From Aggregatilinea lenta (GTDB taxonomy: Bacteria > Chloroflexota > Anaerolineae > Aggregatilineales > Aggregatilineaceae): a stretch of DNA of 64,000 nucleotides. The stretch lies in assembly GCF_003569045.1 (NCBI RefSeq), contig NZ_BFCB01000004.1, forward strand, positions 399,245-463,244, read 5' to 3'. The notes beneath the pieces are model-generated. The model was not told where the DNA came from, searched no databases, and saw only the letters and a program-made list of their open reading frames with translations. Below are positions 54,242 to 63,792 of this stretch, piece by piece. Position 1 is the first letter of the stretch. Each line of letters begins with the position of its first letter. Both the position numbers and the translations under genes were made by a program.

Positions 54242-55537
54242 CTATTTACGGTTTGGGTCGAGCGGTGCGGCTTCGTCAGACACGGCGCGCGACGGTATCG
54301 CGGCAGCCGCTGCACCTGCGCCGCTCGGCAGTGAAACCAGCTGTACGTGGGCGCTGCGATCGGGTGTCTCGGTGCCACCGGTCCCGTTCAGCCAGCGCCC
54401 CGCCCCGATGAGTAAGACCACAATCGCGATAATCGACAGGATTGCGTACGCTCCCGTACCAATCGCATCGCCGATCAGCACCGCGAAGGCCGACCACGCC
54501 ACCGCCACCAGCGCCAGCGGCAGCATGACTTTCCAGCCCAGCGACATCAGGCGGTCGTAGCGAATACGCGGCAGGGTCGCGCGCACCCAGATCATACCCA
54601 TCAGCAGCAGGAAGACCTTGATGCCGAACACCAGCGGGCCAAGCAGCGGCAGCTTATCGACGAACAGGAAGTGATAGCCGCCCAGGTACATCGCCGCGCC
54701 GACCAGGCTGACGTTGACCATGCTGATATATTCGGCCATGTAGAACATAGCAAATTTCATGCCGCTGTATTCGGTGTGATACCCCGCCGTCAGTTCCTGC
54801 TCAGCTTCGGGCAGGTCGAACGGCGCGCGATTCACCTCCGCCAGCAGCGCAATTAGCAGGATCGCCGCGCCGAGCGGATTCTGGAAGATGTACCAGCCCA
54901 GGATCGGCACCTCGTTCTGCGCGTCGATGATGTCGCCCACGCTCAGCGACCCGGCCAGCAGAATCGGGACCACCAGCGCCACGCCCATGCTCAGCTCATA
55001 GCTGATCATCTGCGCCGACGAGCGCAGGCCGCCGAGCATCGAGTACTTGTTGTTGCTGGCCCATCCGGCCAACACCACGCCGTACACGCCGATGCTGGTG
55101 ATCGCCACCAGCCACAGCACGCCCACGTTCAGATCGACCAGACCCTGCTCGACGCGATACCACTTGCCGTCGAACCAGGGGATCGAGATCTTCGGGCCAA
55201 GCGGGATCACGGCGACGATCAGCAGCGCGGGCACGGTTCGGATCACCGGCGCAAGCCAGAAGATCACTTTCTCCGCCTCGAACGGCGTGACGTCTTCCTT
55301 GAAGATCAGCTTGATGCCGTCGGCGACGGGCTGGAGCAGGCCCCATGGACCCGCGCGGTTCGGCCCGATGCGGGCCTGGAGCGCGGCCAGGAAACGACGC
55401 TCAAGCAGGGTCGTATAGGCAAACGCGGTCAGCAAGATAAAAAACAGCAGCAGACTTGTGAAGATCGCGTGGACAACAGTGCACGTCGTGTTGGCGCTGC
55501 ACTCCACGATGATGGCTGATTCTCCCGGTCCAAACAT
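54242..55537 (-). CDS. nuoH: NADH-quinone oxidoreductase subunit H, with C-terminal extension
   Basis: The 431-residue protein has the eight helices of NuoH and the conserved quinone-site loops (RIGPNRAGPWGLLQPVADGIK; AEVNRAPFDLPEAEQELTAG; MSLGWKVMLPL). After the normal end a further helix (AYAILSIIAIVVLLIGAGRW) and an Ala/Pro-rich tail of about 60 residues follow, which is more than the family length of about 320-350. It forms the quinone tunnel with NuoB and NuoD. It precedes nuoI by 22 bases. Confidence 0.95.
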   Translation of the reverse strand: MFGPGESAIIVECSANTTCTVVHAIFTSLLLFFILLTAFAYTTLLERRFLAALQARIGPNRAGPWGLLQPVADGIKLIFKEDVTPFEAEKVIFWLAPVIRTVPALLIVAVIPLGPKISIPWFDGKWYRVEQGLVDLNVGVLWLVAITSIGVYGVVLAGWASNNKYSMLGGLRSSAQMISYELSMGVALVVPILLAGSLSVGDIIDAQNEVPILGWYIFQNPLGAAILLIALLAEVNRAPFDLPEAEQELTAGYHTEYSGMKFAMFYMAEYISMVNVSLVGAAMYLGGYHFLFVDKLPLLGPLVFGIKVFLLLMGMIWVRATLPRIRYDRLMSLGWKVMLPLALVAVAWSAFAVLIGDAIGTGAYAILSIIAIVVLLIGAGRWLNGTGGTETPDRSAHVQLVSLPSGAGAAAAAIPSRAVSDEAAPLDPNRK

Positions 55538-55544
55538 AGCCCGG

Positions 55545-58124
55545 CTACTCCCCTACCTTCTGCACTGTGCATGCTGCAGGATAATTCGGCGTTGGGACCT
55601 CCGCCAGATTGCGCGGCAGCAGCACCGTACCCACCGGCGCGCGACCATCCACCCGCGCCACGACCTCGACCTGCGCGTTTCCGGCGCTGACGCGGATGCG
55701 ATCCCCGTCGGCGATGCCAAGCGCAGCAGCGTCTTCGGCGTTGATCTCGGCATACGGCTCCGGCACGCGATGATGCATCAGCTCGCTTTCATTGAACAGC
55801 AGGCCGTGATCGAACAGCGTCCAGACCGGCACGACCTGCAGCCCCTCAGGCGCAGGCGACGCTGCTTCCGGCACGGGCTGCAGAGGCAGGCGGGCCGCCG
55901 GATCTTCCGCATCGGTCAGCCACTGCACGCCCAGACCGCTGCGATTGGTGTATGACGTGCCGCCATAATAGAGGTCGTCGCCGCCCACATCCGGGAACTG
56001 ATCTTCAACCCAGGCCAGATTACTGAAGCCCATATCGGCGTAGCGCGGCAAACTCTGCGTGATGTCGCGCATAACCCCCGCCGCCGAAACGCGCGGCGCT
56101 TTGCCGCCCAGGGCCGCCGTCAGATCTGCGAAGATCCGCCAGTCGGGCAGCCCCTCCCCCACTGTGCTTTGCGCGGCATAGAAGCGCTGCACCCGGCGCA
56201 TACCGTTCGTGTACGACCCGTCACGCTCGGCGAACGTCTGGCTGGGCAGCGCCGCGTTGGCCGCTGCCGTCGTGTCGCTCACCAGCGGCGACAGGGCCAC
56301 GACATAGCTCGCCTGCGCAATGGCCGCTGCAGCATCCGCGTCCTCGGCCACGGGATCGCACCCGGCGATGACCCAGGTTTCCGGCGGATTTTGCAGCATG
56401 GCGGCAGTCGCTTCCGACGAGAAGCCCATATCGAACGCGCCCTGAATATTCGCGCCCGGCCATACCGGCACGAGGCCATTCAGCGGGCGACCGGCGTGCC
56501 CGGTCGCGATCAGCAGGTTCGCCGCGGCGCGCATCAGAGCGCCGTGCTGCTCCAACGTCAGCCCTTCCGCCCCGGCGAAGATCACCAGATTGTTCGCGCC
56601 AGCCAGCGCACCCGGCAGGTCGCTGCTGTCCGCCTGGGTTTTCTTCAGGCTCGTGCGAAGGTCCTTCAGTCCATCGACCCGCGCGGCGACCGGCGAATCG
56701 TCAGCAGTTTGCTTGTTATTGACCACCGCCACAACGAGGCCGTTGAGCCAGCCCGCTGCCCCGGCGTAGTCGTAACGAATGGACGCATGGGCGTACCGGT
56801 CGAGCTTGGTCGGGCGCGCGTTGGCGACGATCACGTTTACGCCGCGCTCGGACGCCTGCTTCACCTGCAGCCACCAGACAGGCGCTTCTTCTTCAAAGTC
56901 CGACGCCACGACGACAATCGCGTCGCCCGCACCCATGTCCTGCAGCCGCGTCTCGACGCCAACTCCGGCCTGCGCCACGGCATCCGCACCGGTCATCGTC
57001 GCGGGCCAGACGCCAAGCAGCGCCTCGCCGCCCACCTGCTCGGCCAACTGGCGCATTTCCCACAGGTCTTCGTTGGACAGGCTCGGCCCGGCCAGGAATC
57101 CAACCCGGCCCTTCGCGCCCTGAAGCTGCTTACTGACCTCGGCGCGGGCGGTAGTCCAGTCCGTCTCGACCAGCGCGCCGTCCTTGCGCAGCGACGGGCA
57201 CTCAATCCGGTTCTCGGACCGCGTGAAGTGGTGGCCGAAGCGGCCCTTATCGCAGATCCAGATCTCGTTCACGCGCTCGTTCTGGCGCGGCATAATGCGC
57301 TTGATGACCGTCTTGCCGCCCGCATCGCGATCCATGCGCGTGCTGGCGCTCAGATTGCAGCCCACCGGGCAGTGTGGGCAGATCGTCGCCGTCTCTTGCA
57401 GCTCCCACGGACGCGCGCCGAAGCGGAAGTCCGCCGTCGTCAATGCGCCCACCGGGCAGATATCGGTCGTGTTGCCGCTGAACTTGGTATCGAACGGCGG
57501 ATCGCTGATGGTCACGATCTGAAGACGGCGGCCACGCTCGTGGAAGCCGAGCACGTCGTCCCCGGCGACTTCGTCGCAGAAGCGCGTGCAGCGCGCGCAC
57601 TGGATGCAGCGCTCGCGGTCCAGGAAAATGAGCTGGCCCAGCGGCACGTGCTTTTCCAGGCGCATCTTGTCGTCAAACACGAAACGCGACTCGCCGGGGC
57701 CGTAGCCCATTGTCAGGTTTTGCAGCGGGCATTCGCCGCCCTTGTCGCAGATCGGACAATCGAGCGGGTGGCTGGTCAGCAGGAACTCCAGGATCGAGTT
57801 GCGCCCGGCAACCACTTTTTCGGTCGTCGTGCGGATGACCATGCCGTCAGCGCACGTCTGCGTGCAGGCGGTCTGAAGCGTGGGGAACCAGCGCACGGCG
57901 GGCTGGCCCTGGTCGTCAAGCTGCGGCTTGCCCGTCTCCCGGTCCATGGTGATCGTGCCCAGTTCTACCAGACACATCCGGCACATGCCAACCGGCTTCA
58001 TCTTTGGGTGGTAGCAAAACACCGGGATCTTGATGCCATGCAGCTTGGCCGCGTCCACCAGATTCGCCCCGCGAGGCACCTGATAATCGCGTCCATCAAC
58101 GGTAATTGTTACGGTGTCGGTCAT
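55545..58124 (-). CDS. nuoG: NADH-quinone oxidoreductase subunit G
   Basis: The 859-residue protein has an N-terminal 2Fe-2S ferredoxin-type domain (VFCYHPKMKPVGMCRMCLVE), then 4Fe-4S ligands in HPLDCPICDKGGECPLQN and CIQCARCTRFCDEVAG, then CPHCPVGC and a molybdopterin-oxidoreductase-like domain with a C-terminal molydopterin-binding fold. It carries most of the peripheral-arm iron-sulfur clusters. It lies between the small TPR-like gene and nuoH. Confidence 0.96.
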   Translation of the reverse strand: MTDTVTITVDGRDYQVPRGANLVDAAKLHGIKIPVFCYHPKMKPVGMCRMCLVELGTITMDRETGKPQLDDQGQPAVRWFPTLQTACTQTCADGMVIRTTTEKVVAGRNSILEFLLTSHPLDCPICDKGGECPLQNLTMGYGPGESRFVFDDKMRLEKHVPLGQLIFLDRERCIQCARCTRFCDEVAGDDVLGFHERGRRLQIVTISDPPFDTKFSGNTTDICPVGALTTADFRFGARPWELQETATICPHCPVGCNLSASTRMDRDAGGKTVIKRIMPRQNERVNEIWICDKGRFGHHFTRSENRIECPSLRKDGALVETDWTTARAEVSKQLQGAKGRVGFLAGPSLSNEDLWEMRQLAEQVGGEALLGVWPATMTGADAVAQAGVGVETRLQDMGAGDAIVVVASDFEEEAPVWWLQVKQASERGVNVIVANARPTKLDRYAHASIRYDYAGAAGWLNGLVVAVVNNKQTADDSPVAARVDGLKDLRTSLKKTQADSSDLPGALAGANNLVIFAGAEGLTLEQHGALMRAAANLLIATGHAGRPLNGLVPVWPGANIQGAFDMGFSSEATAAMLQNPPETWVIAGCDPVAEDADAAAAIAQASYVVALSPLVSDTTAAANAALPSQTFAERDGSYTNGMRRVQRFYAAQSTVGEGLPDWRIFADLTAALGGKAPRVSAAGVMRDITQSLPRYADMGFSNLAWVEDQFPDVGGDDLYYGGTSYTNRSGLGVQWLTDAEDPAARLPLQPVPEAASPAPEGLQVVPVWTLFDHGLLFNESELMHHRVPEPYAEINAEDAAALGIADGDRIRVSAGNAQVEVVARVDGRAPVGTVLLPRNLAEVPTPNYPAACTVQKVGE

Positions 58125-58132
58125 GTCGCTCC

Positions 58133-58426
58133 TCAGCGATCAGAGCTTAGCGTTGGTGATACTCGCTCAACGGCAGTGGACTGGCGGCGGCAGCGCTGCA
58201 AGCCGTCTTCGGCCCAGTCCATATAGTATTGGTCAAGATAGCCCCACGCGCTCGCAGCCAGTGCCTCGGCGGAAAGGGCTTGCGCCGCTAGAAAATCGGC
58301 CTGCGCTTCGTCCACATACCCCCGGACGATCCACTGCTCGGCGCGATACAGGTAATTTACAGGAGCCTCCGGCTGCTGTTCAATCGCTTCCGCCAGCAAG
58401 GCGATTGGGGCCGGAACCAGCTCCAT
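58133..58426 (-). CDS. Small TPR-like protein inside the nuo operon
   Basis: The 97-residue protein has two helical repeats of TPR type (APVNYLYRAEQWIVRGYVDE AQADFLAAQAL; SAWGYLDQYYMDWAEDGLQR C). No signal or membrane segment. It overlaps the end of nuoF by 3 bases (TAATG) and ends 8 bases before nuoG, so it is translationally coupled. It is not one of the 14 standard subunits. It may be an assembly factor or accessory protein. Confidence 0.8.
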   Translation of the reverse strand: MELVPAPIALLAEAIEQQPEAPVNYLYRAEQWIVRGYVDEAQADFLAAQALSAEALAASAWGYLDQYYMDWAEDGLQRCRRQSTAVERVSPTLSSDR

Positions 58427-59772
58427 TATGCGCCACCCTCGGCGACGGTTTCAGGCAGCTCACCCGCTTCCTTGCGGGTCACGTCTTGCAGCGCCTCGAC
58501 GGCCTGCGCCTGATGGGCCTGGGCGTTCGCGACATACTGCTCGTATTCCTCGCGGAAGAGCTGTACCGTCACCAGCACAGGGTTGGCCGCGAAGTCACCC
58601 AGCGCGCAGAGCGTCACGCCCTTCATCTGCGCAGGCACGGTCTCCAACAGCGTGAGGTCATGCGCCGTGCCTTCGCCGCGCAGCAAGCGCTCGTAAATCC
58701 GCTCCAGCCAGAAGGTCCCTTCACGGCAGGGCGTGCACTTTCCGCAGCTTTCGTGCTTGAAGAAGTGCGTCATTTTGGCCGCCGCCCACACGATGTCCGT
58801 GTCTTCGTCCATCAAGATGAACGATGCGGAGCCGAGCGTGCTGCCGATTTTCGCCATTTCCTCGTACGTCATCGGCGTGTCGAGCACCTCGTCGGTCACG
58901 CGGATTACCGGGCCGCTCGCGCCGGAGGGCAAAATACCCTTCAGCTTCTTGCCGCCGGGAATGCCGCCGCCATGCTCGAAGATCAGCTCGCGCATGGTCG
59001 CGCCAAGCGGCAGCTCGTAGTTGCCGGGCTTCTCGATGTGACCGCTGAGGCAGAAAATCTTGGGTCCAGGGCTTTGCGCCGTACCGATCTCTTTATAGGC
59101 GTCGGGACCGTTCACCATGATCCACGGCACGTTCGCCAGCGTCTCGACGTTGTTGACCACGGTCGGCTGGTAGTACAGGCCGCCGCCCTTCTGCGCCGGG
59201 AACGGCGGACGTACGCGCGGCTGGCCGAGCAGCCCTTGCAGGCTGTTGAGCAGCGCGCTTTCCTCACCGCAGATGTACGCGCCTGCGCCCAGGTGCACGA
59301 ACATGTCGCAGCTCCAGCCAGAGCCGAGCACGTTTTCGCCCACGAGGTTCGCCTGGCGCGCCTCTTCGATGCGCTCTTCCAGCGCGTGCGCGATGTCCCA
59401 GAACTCGCCACGGCAGTAGATGTACACCGCCGTCGCCTGAATTGCGTAGGCCGCGATCATCGCGCCTTCGACGAGCTGGTGCGGGTTCTTCTCGATGATC
59501 TGCCGGTCCTTAAAGGTGCCCGGCTCACTTTCGTCCGCATTGACCACCACATACTTGATCGCCGCGTCCTGGGGGATGAAGCTCCACTTACGCCCCGTCG
59601 AGAACCCCGCGCCGCCGCGACCGCGCAGATTGGAATCGAGCACGGTCTGGATCACGTCCGGCGGAGTCATTTGGAGCGCTTTGCGCAGCCCTTCATAACC
59701 GCCGTTCGCCACGTAAGTGTCGAACTGCCAGATATCAGGAATGTCAAGATCGCGCAGTAGGATATGGGCCAT
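58426..59772 (-). CDS. nuoF: NADH-quinone oxidoreductase subunit F
   Basis: The 448-residue flavoprotein has the NADH/FMN-binding glycine-rich segment GRGGAGFSTGRKW and the NuoF motif ESEPGTFKDRQI. It has a 4Fe-4S ligand set CGKCTPCREGTFW and a distal Cys. It oxidises NADH at the start of the peripheral arm. ATG at 59772. It follows the GNAT gene by about 74 bases. Confidence 0.97.
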   Translation of the reverse strand: MAHILLRDLDIPDIWQFDTYVANGGYEGLRKALQMTPPDVIQTVLDSNLRGRGGAGFSTGRKWSFIPQDAAIKYVVVNADESEPGTFKDRQIIEKNPHQLVEGAMIAAYAIQATAVYIYCRGEFWDIAHALEERIEEARQANLVGENVLGSGWSCDMFVHLGAGAYICGEESALLNSLQGLLGQPRVRPPFPAQKGGGLYYQPTVVNNVETLANVPWIMVNGPDAYKEIGTAQSPGPKIFCLSGHIEKPGNYELPLGATMRELIFEHGGGIPGGKKLKGILPSGASGPVIRVTDEVLDTPMTYEEMAKIGSTLGSASFILMDEDTDIVWAAAKMTHFFKHESCGKCTPCREGTFWLERIYERLLRGEGTAHDLTLLETVPAQMKGVTLCALGDFAANPVLVTVQLFREEYEQYVANAQAHQAQAVEALQDVTRKEAGELPETVAEGGA

Positions 59773-59846
59773 AATTCTCGATACGTGCTCCTGTTCGGGA
59801 TACCGTCGGATTCCCGCCTCGCGAGTCTGGCTGCGCCCGGCGCGGG

Positions 59847-60284
59847 CTAGACGTCGCCACGATCCCGCTTACTGACATAATGAAGATCAGGGTGTGAGTC
59901 ATATCCGGCTTGCCGGAAAAGCGCCAGACTCGCGCTGTTTGATCCTTCTATCAGCGCTGCGATGATGCCCATGCCCTGCGCTTTAAGCACGCACTCGGCT
60001 TCGGCAATCAAACGCTGCCCGGCACCCTGGCGGCGAACCGCCGGGTCGACGGCCAGCCGGTTGATCCACCCCTTCCGGCCATCGTTTGTTGCCACGACCA
60101 CGCCGATCAACCGCCCGCCCTGCTCCAACCCGATCACGGTTTGTGTGCCGCGCTCAAGCTGGTCTTCGAACGCCTCACGGCTGTCGCGCCCGGCGGGCCG
60201 GACAGGCAGTCCTGCCGCGTCCCACAACGCGCGTATGGCGTCGTAGTCACCGGCAGTCAGGGTCACGACGCGCCAGTCGTCCAT
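59847..60284 (-). CDS. GNAT-family N-acetyltransferase inside the nuo operon
   Basis: The 145-residue protein is a single GNAT domain with the CoA-binding signature RRQGAGQRLI and a following ASLALFRQAGYD. It lies between nuoE (4 bases) and nuoF and reads the same way, so it is very likely in the operon. It is not a standard complex I gene. It might acetylate a subunit or be a passenger gene. Confidence 0.92.
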   Translation of the reverse strand: MDDWRVVTLTAGDYDAIRALWDAAGLPVRPAGRDSREAFEDQLERGTQTVIGLEQGGRLIGVVVATNDGRKGWINRLAVDPAVRRQGAGQRLIAEAECVLKAQGMGIIAALIEGSNSASLALFRQAGYDSHPDLHYVSKRDRGDV

Positions 60285-60288
60285 GGCG

Positions 60289-60798
60289 CTAGTTGGCGGC
60301 AGGCTCGCCCGCTTCGACCTGCGCCGCTTCGGCTCGCCACTGCTCGATGAGCGCCTTCATCCTGTCCATGTCCAGGTCTTCCTCGTAATGGAAGTTGCAC
60401 TGGAGCATCGGCGCGCGGTCGCACGCGGCCAGGCACATCACCTGCTCGACCGTGAACAGGCCGTCTTCGGTGGTGCCGCCGTGCTCGCCCAAGCCCAGGT
60501 ATTCGCACAACTGCGAGTAAAAATCGTCCGCCCCGCGCAGCGCGCACGGCAAGTCTGTGCAGACCTGCAGCCAGTACTTGCCCTTGGGCTTCTCGGAATA
60601 CATCGTGTAAAACCCGGCGATAGAATGTGCCTGGGTCGGATCGACGTCACACAGGTCCGCGACTTCGCGCAACGCGTTGTCGTCCAGCCAGCCATATTCC
60701 TCTTGGGCCAGATAGAGCAAATCCATGATACCGGAACGCTTGTCCTGGTATTTCGAGAAAATCTTAGCGATGCGTTCAGGATACTTTTCTGCCAGCAC
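60289..60798 (-). CDS. nuoE: NADH-quinone oxidoreductase subunit E
   Basis: The 169-residue protein carries the 2Fe-2S cluster: ligands C80 and C85 in CTDLPC and two more in CLAAC. The N-terminal helical domain (RSGIMDLLYLAQEEYGWLDD) is typical. It starts GTG with GGAG 7 bases upstream. It transfers electrons from NuoF. It lies 38 bases after nuoD. Confidence 0.96.
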   Translation of the reverse strand: MLAEKYPERIAKIFSKYQDKRSGIMDLLYLAQEEYGWLDDNALREVADLCDVDPTQAHSIAGFYTMYSEKPKGKYWLQVCTDLPCALRGADDFYSQLCEYLGLGEHGGTTEDGLFTVEQVMCLAACDRAPMLQCNFHYEEDLDMDRMKALIEQWRAEAAQVEAGEPAAN

Positions 60799-60836
60799 GG
60801 CATTACTCCGGTTCTGTAGAACGTAAATCGCGCGGC

Positions 60837-62081
60837 TTAGCGGTCACTGTCGCCAAGCACAATATCAACGCTGCCGATGATACCCACGAGGTCGGCGATC
60901 ATGTACCCCTGCGACATCGCGGGTAGCGCGCTCAGGTGAATGAAGCTGGGCGTGCGGAAATGCGCGCGCCACGGGCGCGGACTGCCGTCGCTGACCAGGA
61001 AGCATCCCAGCTCGCCGCGCGGGCTTTCCACGCGGACATAAACTTCACCCTTCGGCGGGCGGAAGCCTTCGGTCCACAGCTTGAAGTGGTGGATCACAGC
61101 TTCCATGCTGTGGCCCAGCTCGGAGCGCGGTGGCGGAACGTACTTCCGGTTATTCGAACGGAAGGGGCCATTCGGCAAGTTTTTCACGGCCTGGTTCAAA
61201 ATGCGCAGGCTCTGGCGCAGCTCTTCGACGCGGACCATATAACGATCGTATACGTCGCCGTTGCGCCCGACCGGCACATCGAAGTCGAACTGGTCATACG
61301 CGCTGTACGGGATCGCCTTGCGGATGTCCCAGGCGACGCCCGATCCGCGCAGCGTGGGGCCACTGCAGCCCAGCGCGATCGCGTCTTCCGCCGAAATAAA
61401 CCCGATACCCTGCGTGCGGTCGCGCCACAGCGGGTTGTTCGTCAGCAGCGTCTCGTATTCGTCGATCCGGCGCGGGAAGTCGTCCAAAAAGCCGCGCAGG
61501 GTTGGCAGAAAGTCCGGCGTGATGTCGCGCCAGACCCCGCCAGGGCGAATGTAGCTGGTCATCATGCGCTGGCCGGAGATCATCTCGAACATGTCGAGAA
61601 TGCGCTCGCGCTCGCGGAAGCAATAGAGGAACAGGCTCATCGCGCCGATGTCCATCGCGTGTGTGCCCAGCCACACGAGATGGCTGTTGAGGCGGGTCAG
61701 TTCCGCGCCAATCACGCGCAGGTACTGGGCGCGCAGCGGCACGTCAAGCTCCGCCAGCTTCTCAATCGCGAGGCAGTACACAAGGTTGTTGCCCATGTTA
61801 TTGAGGTAGTCCATGCGGTCAGTCATGACCAGGGCGCCCTCATACTTCTTGGATTCCATGTTCTTCTCGATACCGGTGTGCAGATAGCCGATATCGGGAA
61901 TGCAGTTCACAACCGTCTCGCCATCCAGTTCAAGCACGAGGCGCAACACGCCGTGCGTACTGGGATGCTGCGGTCCCATGTTGAGGACCATGGTCTCGCC
62001 GGACAGCGCGCGCTCGCTGACGAGATTCTTCAGCGGCTCAAGCGGTGCTGCCCAATCGTATTCTTCTGACACAGTTGTCAT
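60837..62081 (-). CDS. nuoD: NADH-quinone oxidoreductase subunit D
   Basis: The 414-residue protein is homologous to the large subunit of NiFe hydrogenases, with the NuoD motifs MGPQHPSTHGVLR and PDIGYLHTGIEK, and the quinone-site His and Tyr region. Start ATG at 62081 preceded by GTG in the same frame at 62084. It forms the quinone-binding site with NuoB. NuoC and NuoD are separate here rather than fused. Confidence 0.97.
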   Translation of the reverse strand: MTTVSEEYDWAAPLEPLKNLVSERALSGETMVLNMGPQHPSTHGVLRLVLELDGETVVNCIPDIGYLHTGIEKNMESKKYEGALVMTDRMDYLNNMGNNLVYCLAIEKLAELDVPLRAQYLRVIGAELTRLNSHLVWLGTHAMDIGAMSLFLYCFRERERILDMFEMISGQRMMTSYIRPGGVWRDITPDFLPTLRGFLDDFPRRIDEYETLLTNNPLWRDRTQGIGFISAEDAIALGCSGPTLRGSGVAWDIRKAIPYSAYDQFDFDVPVGRNGDVYDRYMVRVEELRQSLRILNQAVKNLPNGPFRSNNRKYVPPPRSELGHSMEAVIHHFKLWTEGFRPPKGEVYVRVESPRGELGCFLVSDGSPRPWRAHFRTPSFIHLSALPAMSQGYMIADLVGIIGSVDIVLGDSDR

Positions 62082-62105
62082 CACACACTCGCTTCCAATG
62101 TCGTG

Positions 62106-62627
62106 TTACTTTTGGGCCAGCGGCTTGTGCTTGGCAATTTCGTCATAATTGAACGAGAACTGCACGGTTTCGTAGCCGAGCGGATAGTCTTTGCGCAGCG
62201 GGTGACCTTCCCAATCGTCCGGCAGCAGAATGCGGCGCGGATCGGGGTGCCCGGTAAAGGTGATCCCCAGCAGGTCAAGGTACTCGCGCTCCTGCCAGTT
62301 CGCCGCCGGATAGACCGGCGTCACGCTGTCCACCACCGGATCTTCCCCCGGCAGCATCAACTTCAGGCGCAGCGATGCGTTGCGATTCATGGAGTATAGG
62401 CTGTATGCGAGGCCAAAGCGCGGCTCCGCCGGGTAATAATCCACACCTGCCACATCCGACAGGAAGTCATATTCCAGCCCTTCCGTGTCGCGGCAGTACC
62501 GGCAGATATCAAGCAACCGCTCGCGAGAAACGATGACCGTCGTGTCTCCCCGGAAGACCTGCACATCCTCGATCGCGTCGGGGAAAGCAGATTTGAGCGC
62601 GTTTACAACCGAATCTAGCTCAGGCAT
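62106..62627 (-). CDS. nuoC: NADH-quinone oxidoreductase subunit C
   Basis: The 173-residue protein has the NuoC pattern: RLLDICRYCRDTEGLEYDFL, then EREYLDLLGITFTGHPDPRR and ILLPDDWEGHPLRKDYP. It lies between nuoB (gap 56 bases) and nuoD (gap 21). AGGTGA lies 8 bases before the ATG at 62627; the upstream in-frame start at 62669 is rejected. Confidence 0.97.
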   Translation of the reverse strand: MPELDSVVNALKSAFPDAIEDVQVFRGDTTVIVSRERLLDICRYCRDTEGLEYDFLSDVAGVDYYPAEPRFGLAYSLYSMNRNASLRLKLMLPGEDPVVDSVTPVYPAANWQEREYLDLLGITFTGHPDPRRILLPDDWEGHPLRKDYPLGYETVQFSFNYDEIAKHKPLAQK

Positions 62628-62683
62628 AACACTCTCACCTGTCCGTTCCAAACCGTTACCAGAGCGCAAGCGCAGCCAGACGG

Positions 62684-63181
62684 CTACGCGTTCTCTTTCT
62701 CGAACCAGTAAGCGTACCGCTCTTGCTTCACGCGTTCATGCAGGGTGATGATCCCGTGAATGAGCTGTTCCGGGCGCGGCGGGCATCCTGCCACGTACAC
62801 GTCGACCGGGACAATCTCGTCCACACCCTGCACCAGCGCATAGTTGTTGAAGACGCCGCTGCATGATGCGCAGTCACCCATGCTGACGACCCACTTAGGA
62901 TCGGGCATTTGATCGTATAGCTGGCGCAGGACCGGGGCCATCTTGCGAGCCACCCGCCCCGCCACAATCATGAGGTCGCTCTGGCGCGGACTGGGCCGGT
63001 TCAGTTCCATGCCAAAACGCGACATATCGTAATTCGATGCTTGCGTGCTCATCATTTCAATCGCACAGCACGCCAGACCAAAGAGCATCGGCCACATGGC
63101 GTTGGTGCGTGCCCAGTTGACCGCATCCTCGAGCCGGACGGTTACGACGCCCAGATCACCGAGCTTCTGGCCTACTCCCAT
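62684..63181 (-). CDS. nuoB: NADH-quinone oxidoreductase subunit B
   Basis: The 165-residue protein coordinates the N2 cluster through CC in [12 protein letters not shown] and single cysteines in [18 protein letters not shown] and [15 protein letters not shown]. It is the last electron carrier before quinone. The ATG at 63181 has GGAGG 6 bases upstream. It overlaps the end of nuoA by 10 bases. Confidence 0.97.
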   Translation of the reverse strand: MGVGQKLGDLGVVTVRLEDAVNWARTNAMWPMLFGLACCAIEMMSTQASNYDMSRFGMELNRPSPRQSDLMIVAGRVARKMAPVLRQLYDQMPDPKWVVSMGDCASCSGVFNNYALVQGVDEIVPVDVYVAGCPPRPEQLIHGIITLHERVKQERYAYWFEKENA

Positions 63182-63531
63182 TCCAAGCCTCCAACCTTCC
63201 ACTCATACACAAAGCCAACGGTCAGGATGAAAAAGAACACCCCGATTACCGCTAGACCATACCACGCCAGGTCGCGGAAGATAACCGCCCACGGGATGAA
63301 GAAAATCACTTCGATGTCGAACAGGATGAACAACACGGCAACCCGGTAGAAGCGCACGGGAATACGGCGCATCGCCGGGCCAAAGGGCTTCATACCACTT
63401 TCGTAGGGGCTGAGCTTACGATCCGCCGGGTGGAACGGCCCAAACAACCGCGACATAAAAACGATCAGGAAGCTGACCGCCACAGACAGGATAAGCAGGG
63501 CCGCGATAGGGGCAAAATCCGATAGCACCAC
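63172..63531 (-). CDS. nuoA: NADH-quinone oxidoreductase subunit A
   Basis: The 119-residue protein has three helices and the conserved acidic loop [20 protein letters not shown]. It is the first gene of the nuo operon. The start codon is one of two adjacent GTG codons (63531 or 63528), with GGGAG upstream; the second gives better spacing. Promoter at 63603-63631. Confidence 0.95.
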   Translation of the reverse strand: MVLSDFAPIAALLILSVAVSFLIVFMSRLFGPFHPADRKLSPYESGMKPFGPAMRRIPVRFYRVAVLFILFDIEVIFFIPWAVIFRDLAWYGLAVIGVFFFILTVGFVYEWKVGGLEWE

Positions 63532-63602
63532 AGGTCTCCCTTGTGCAAGACGGCGCGAGGCTAATCAAATGTTAATTGTACAAATTAGAACAAACTTTTT
63601 AA

Positions 63603-63631
63603 AGATTATCATAAAGAAATCTACCTGTCAA
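63603..63631 (-). promoter_or_regulatory. Promoter of the nuo operon
   Basis: On the minus strand TTGACA (63626-63631) and TAATCT (63603-63608) are exactly 17 bases apart. The start point near 63596 gives a 65-base AT-rich leader before nuoA. Confidence 0.85.
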
Positions 63632-63638
63632 ACCGTGT

Positions 63639-63653
63639 TTCAACCCGGTTGAA
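63639..63653. promoter_or_regulatory. Inverted repeat just upstream of the nuo promoter
   Basis: TTCAACC-C-GGTTGAA is a perfect 7-bp inverted repeat with one central base, 8 bases upstream of the -35 box. The position suits an activator or a repressor. No matching regulator gene can be linked. Confidence 0.5.
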
Positions 63654-63792
63654 CATTGGAGAAGATAGCACATTTACGGGTTTTTTAACAGGTGTTTTTG
63701 GACGATTTTGGGGATTTGGAACAAATTGAACGGATGTGGAGATTACGGGGAACGCAAGAGAGTGAGCAGCGGGCAAGCAAAGAGGCTGATGA

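Noticed and set aside
56169..58226. Long plus-strand open frame opposite nuoG
   Set aside because: It is antisense to the iron-sulfur motifs of nuoG and shows shadow-frame composition.
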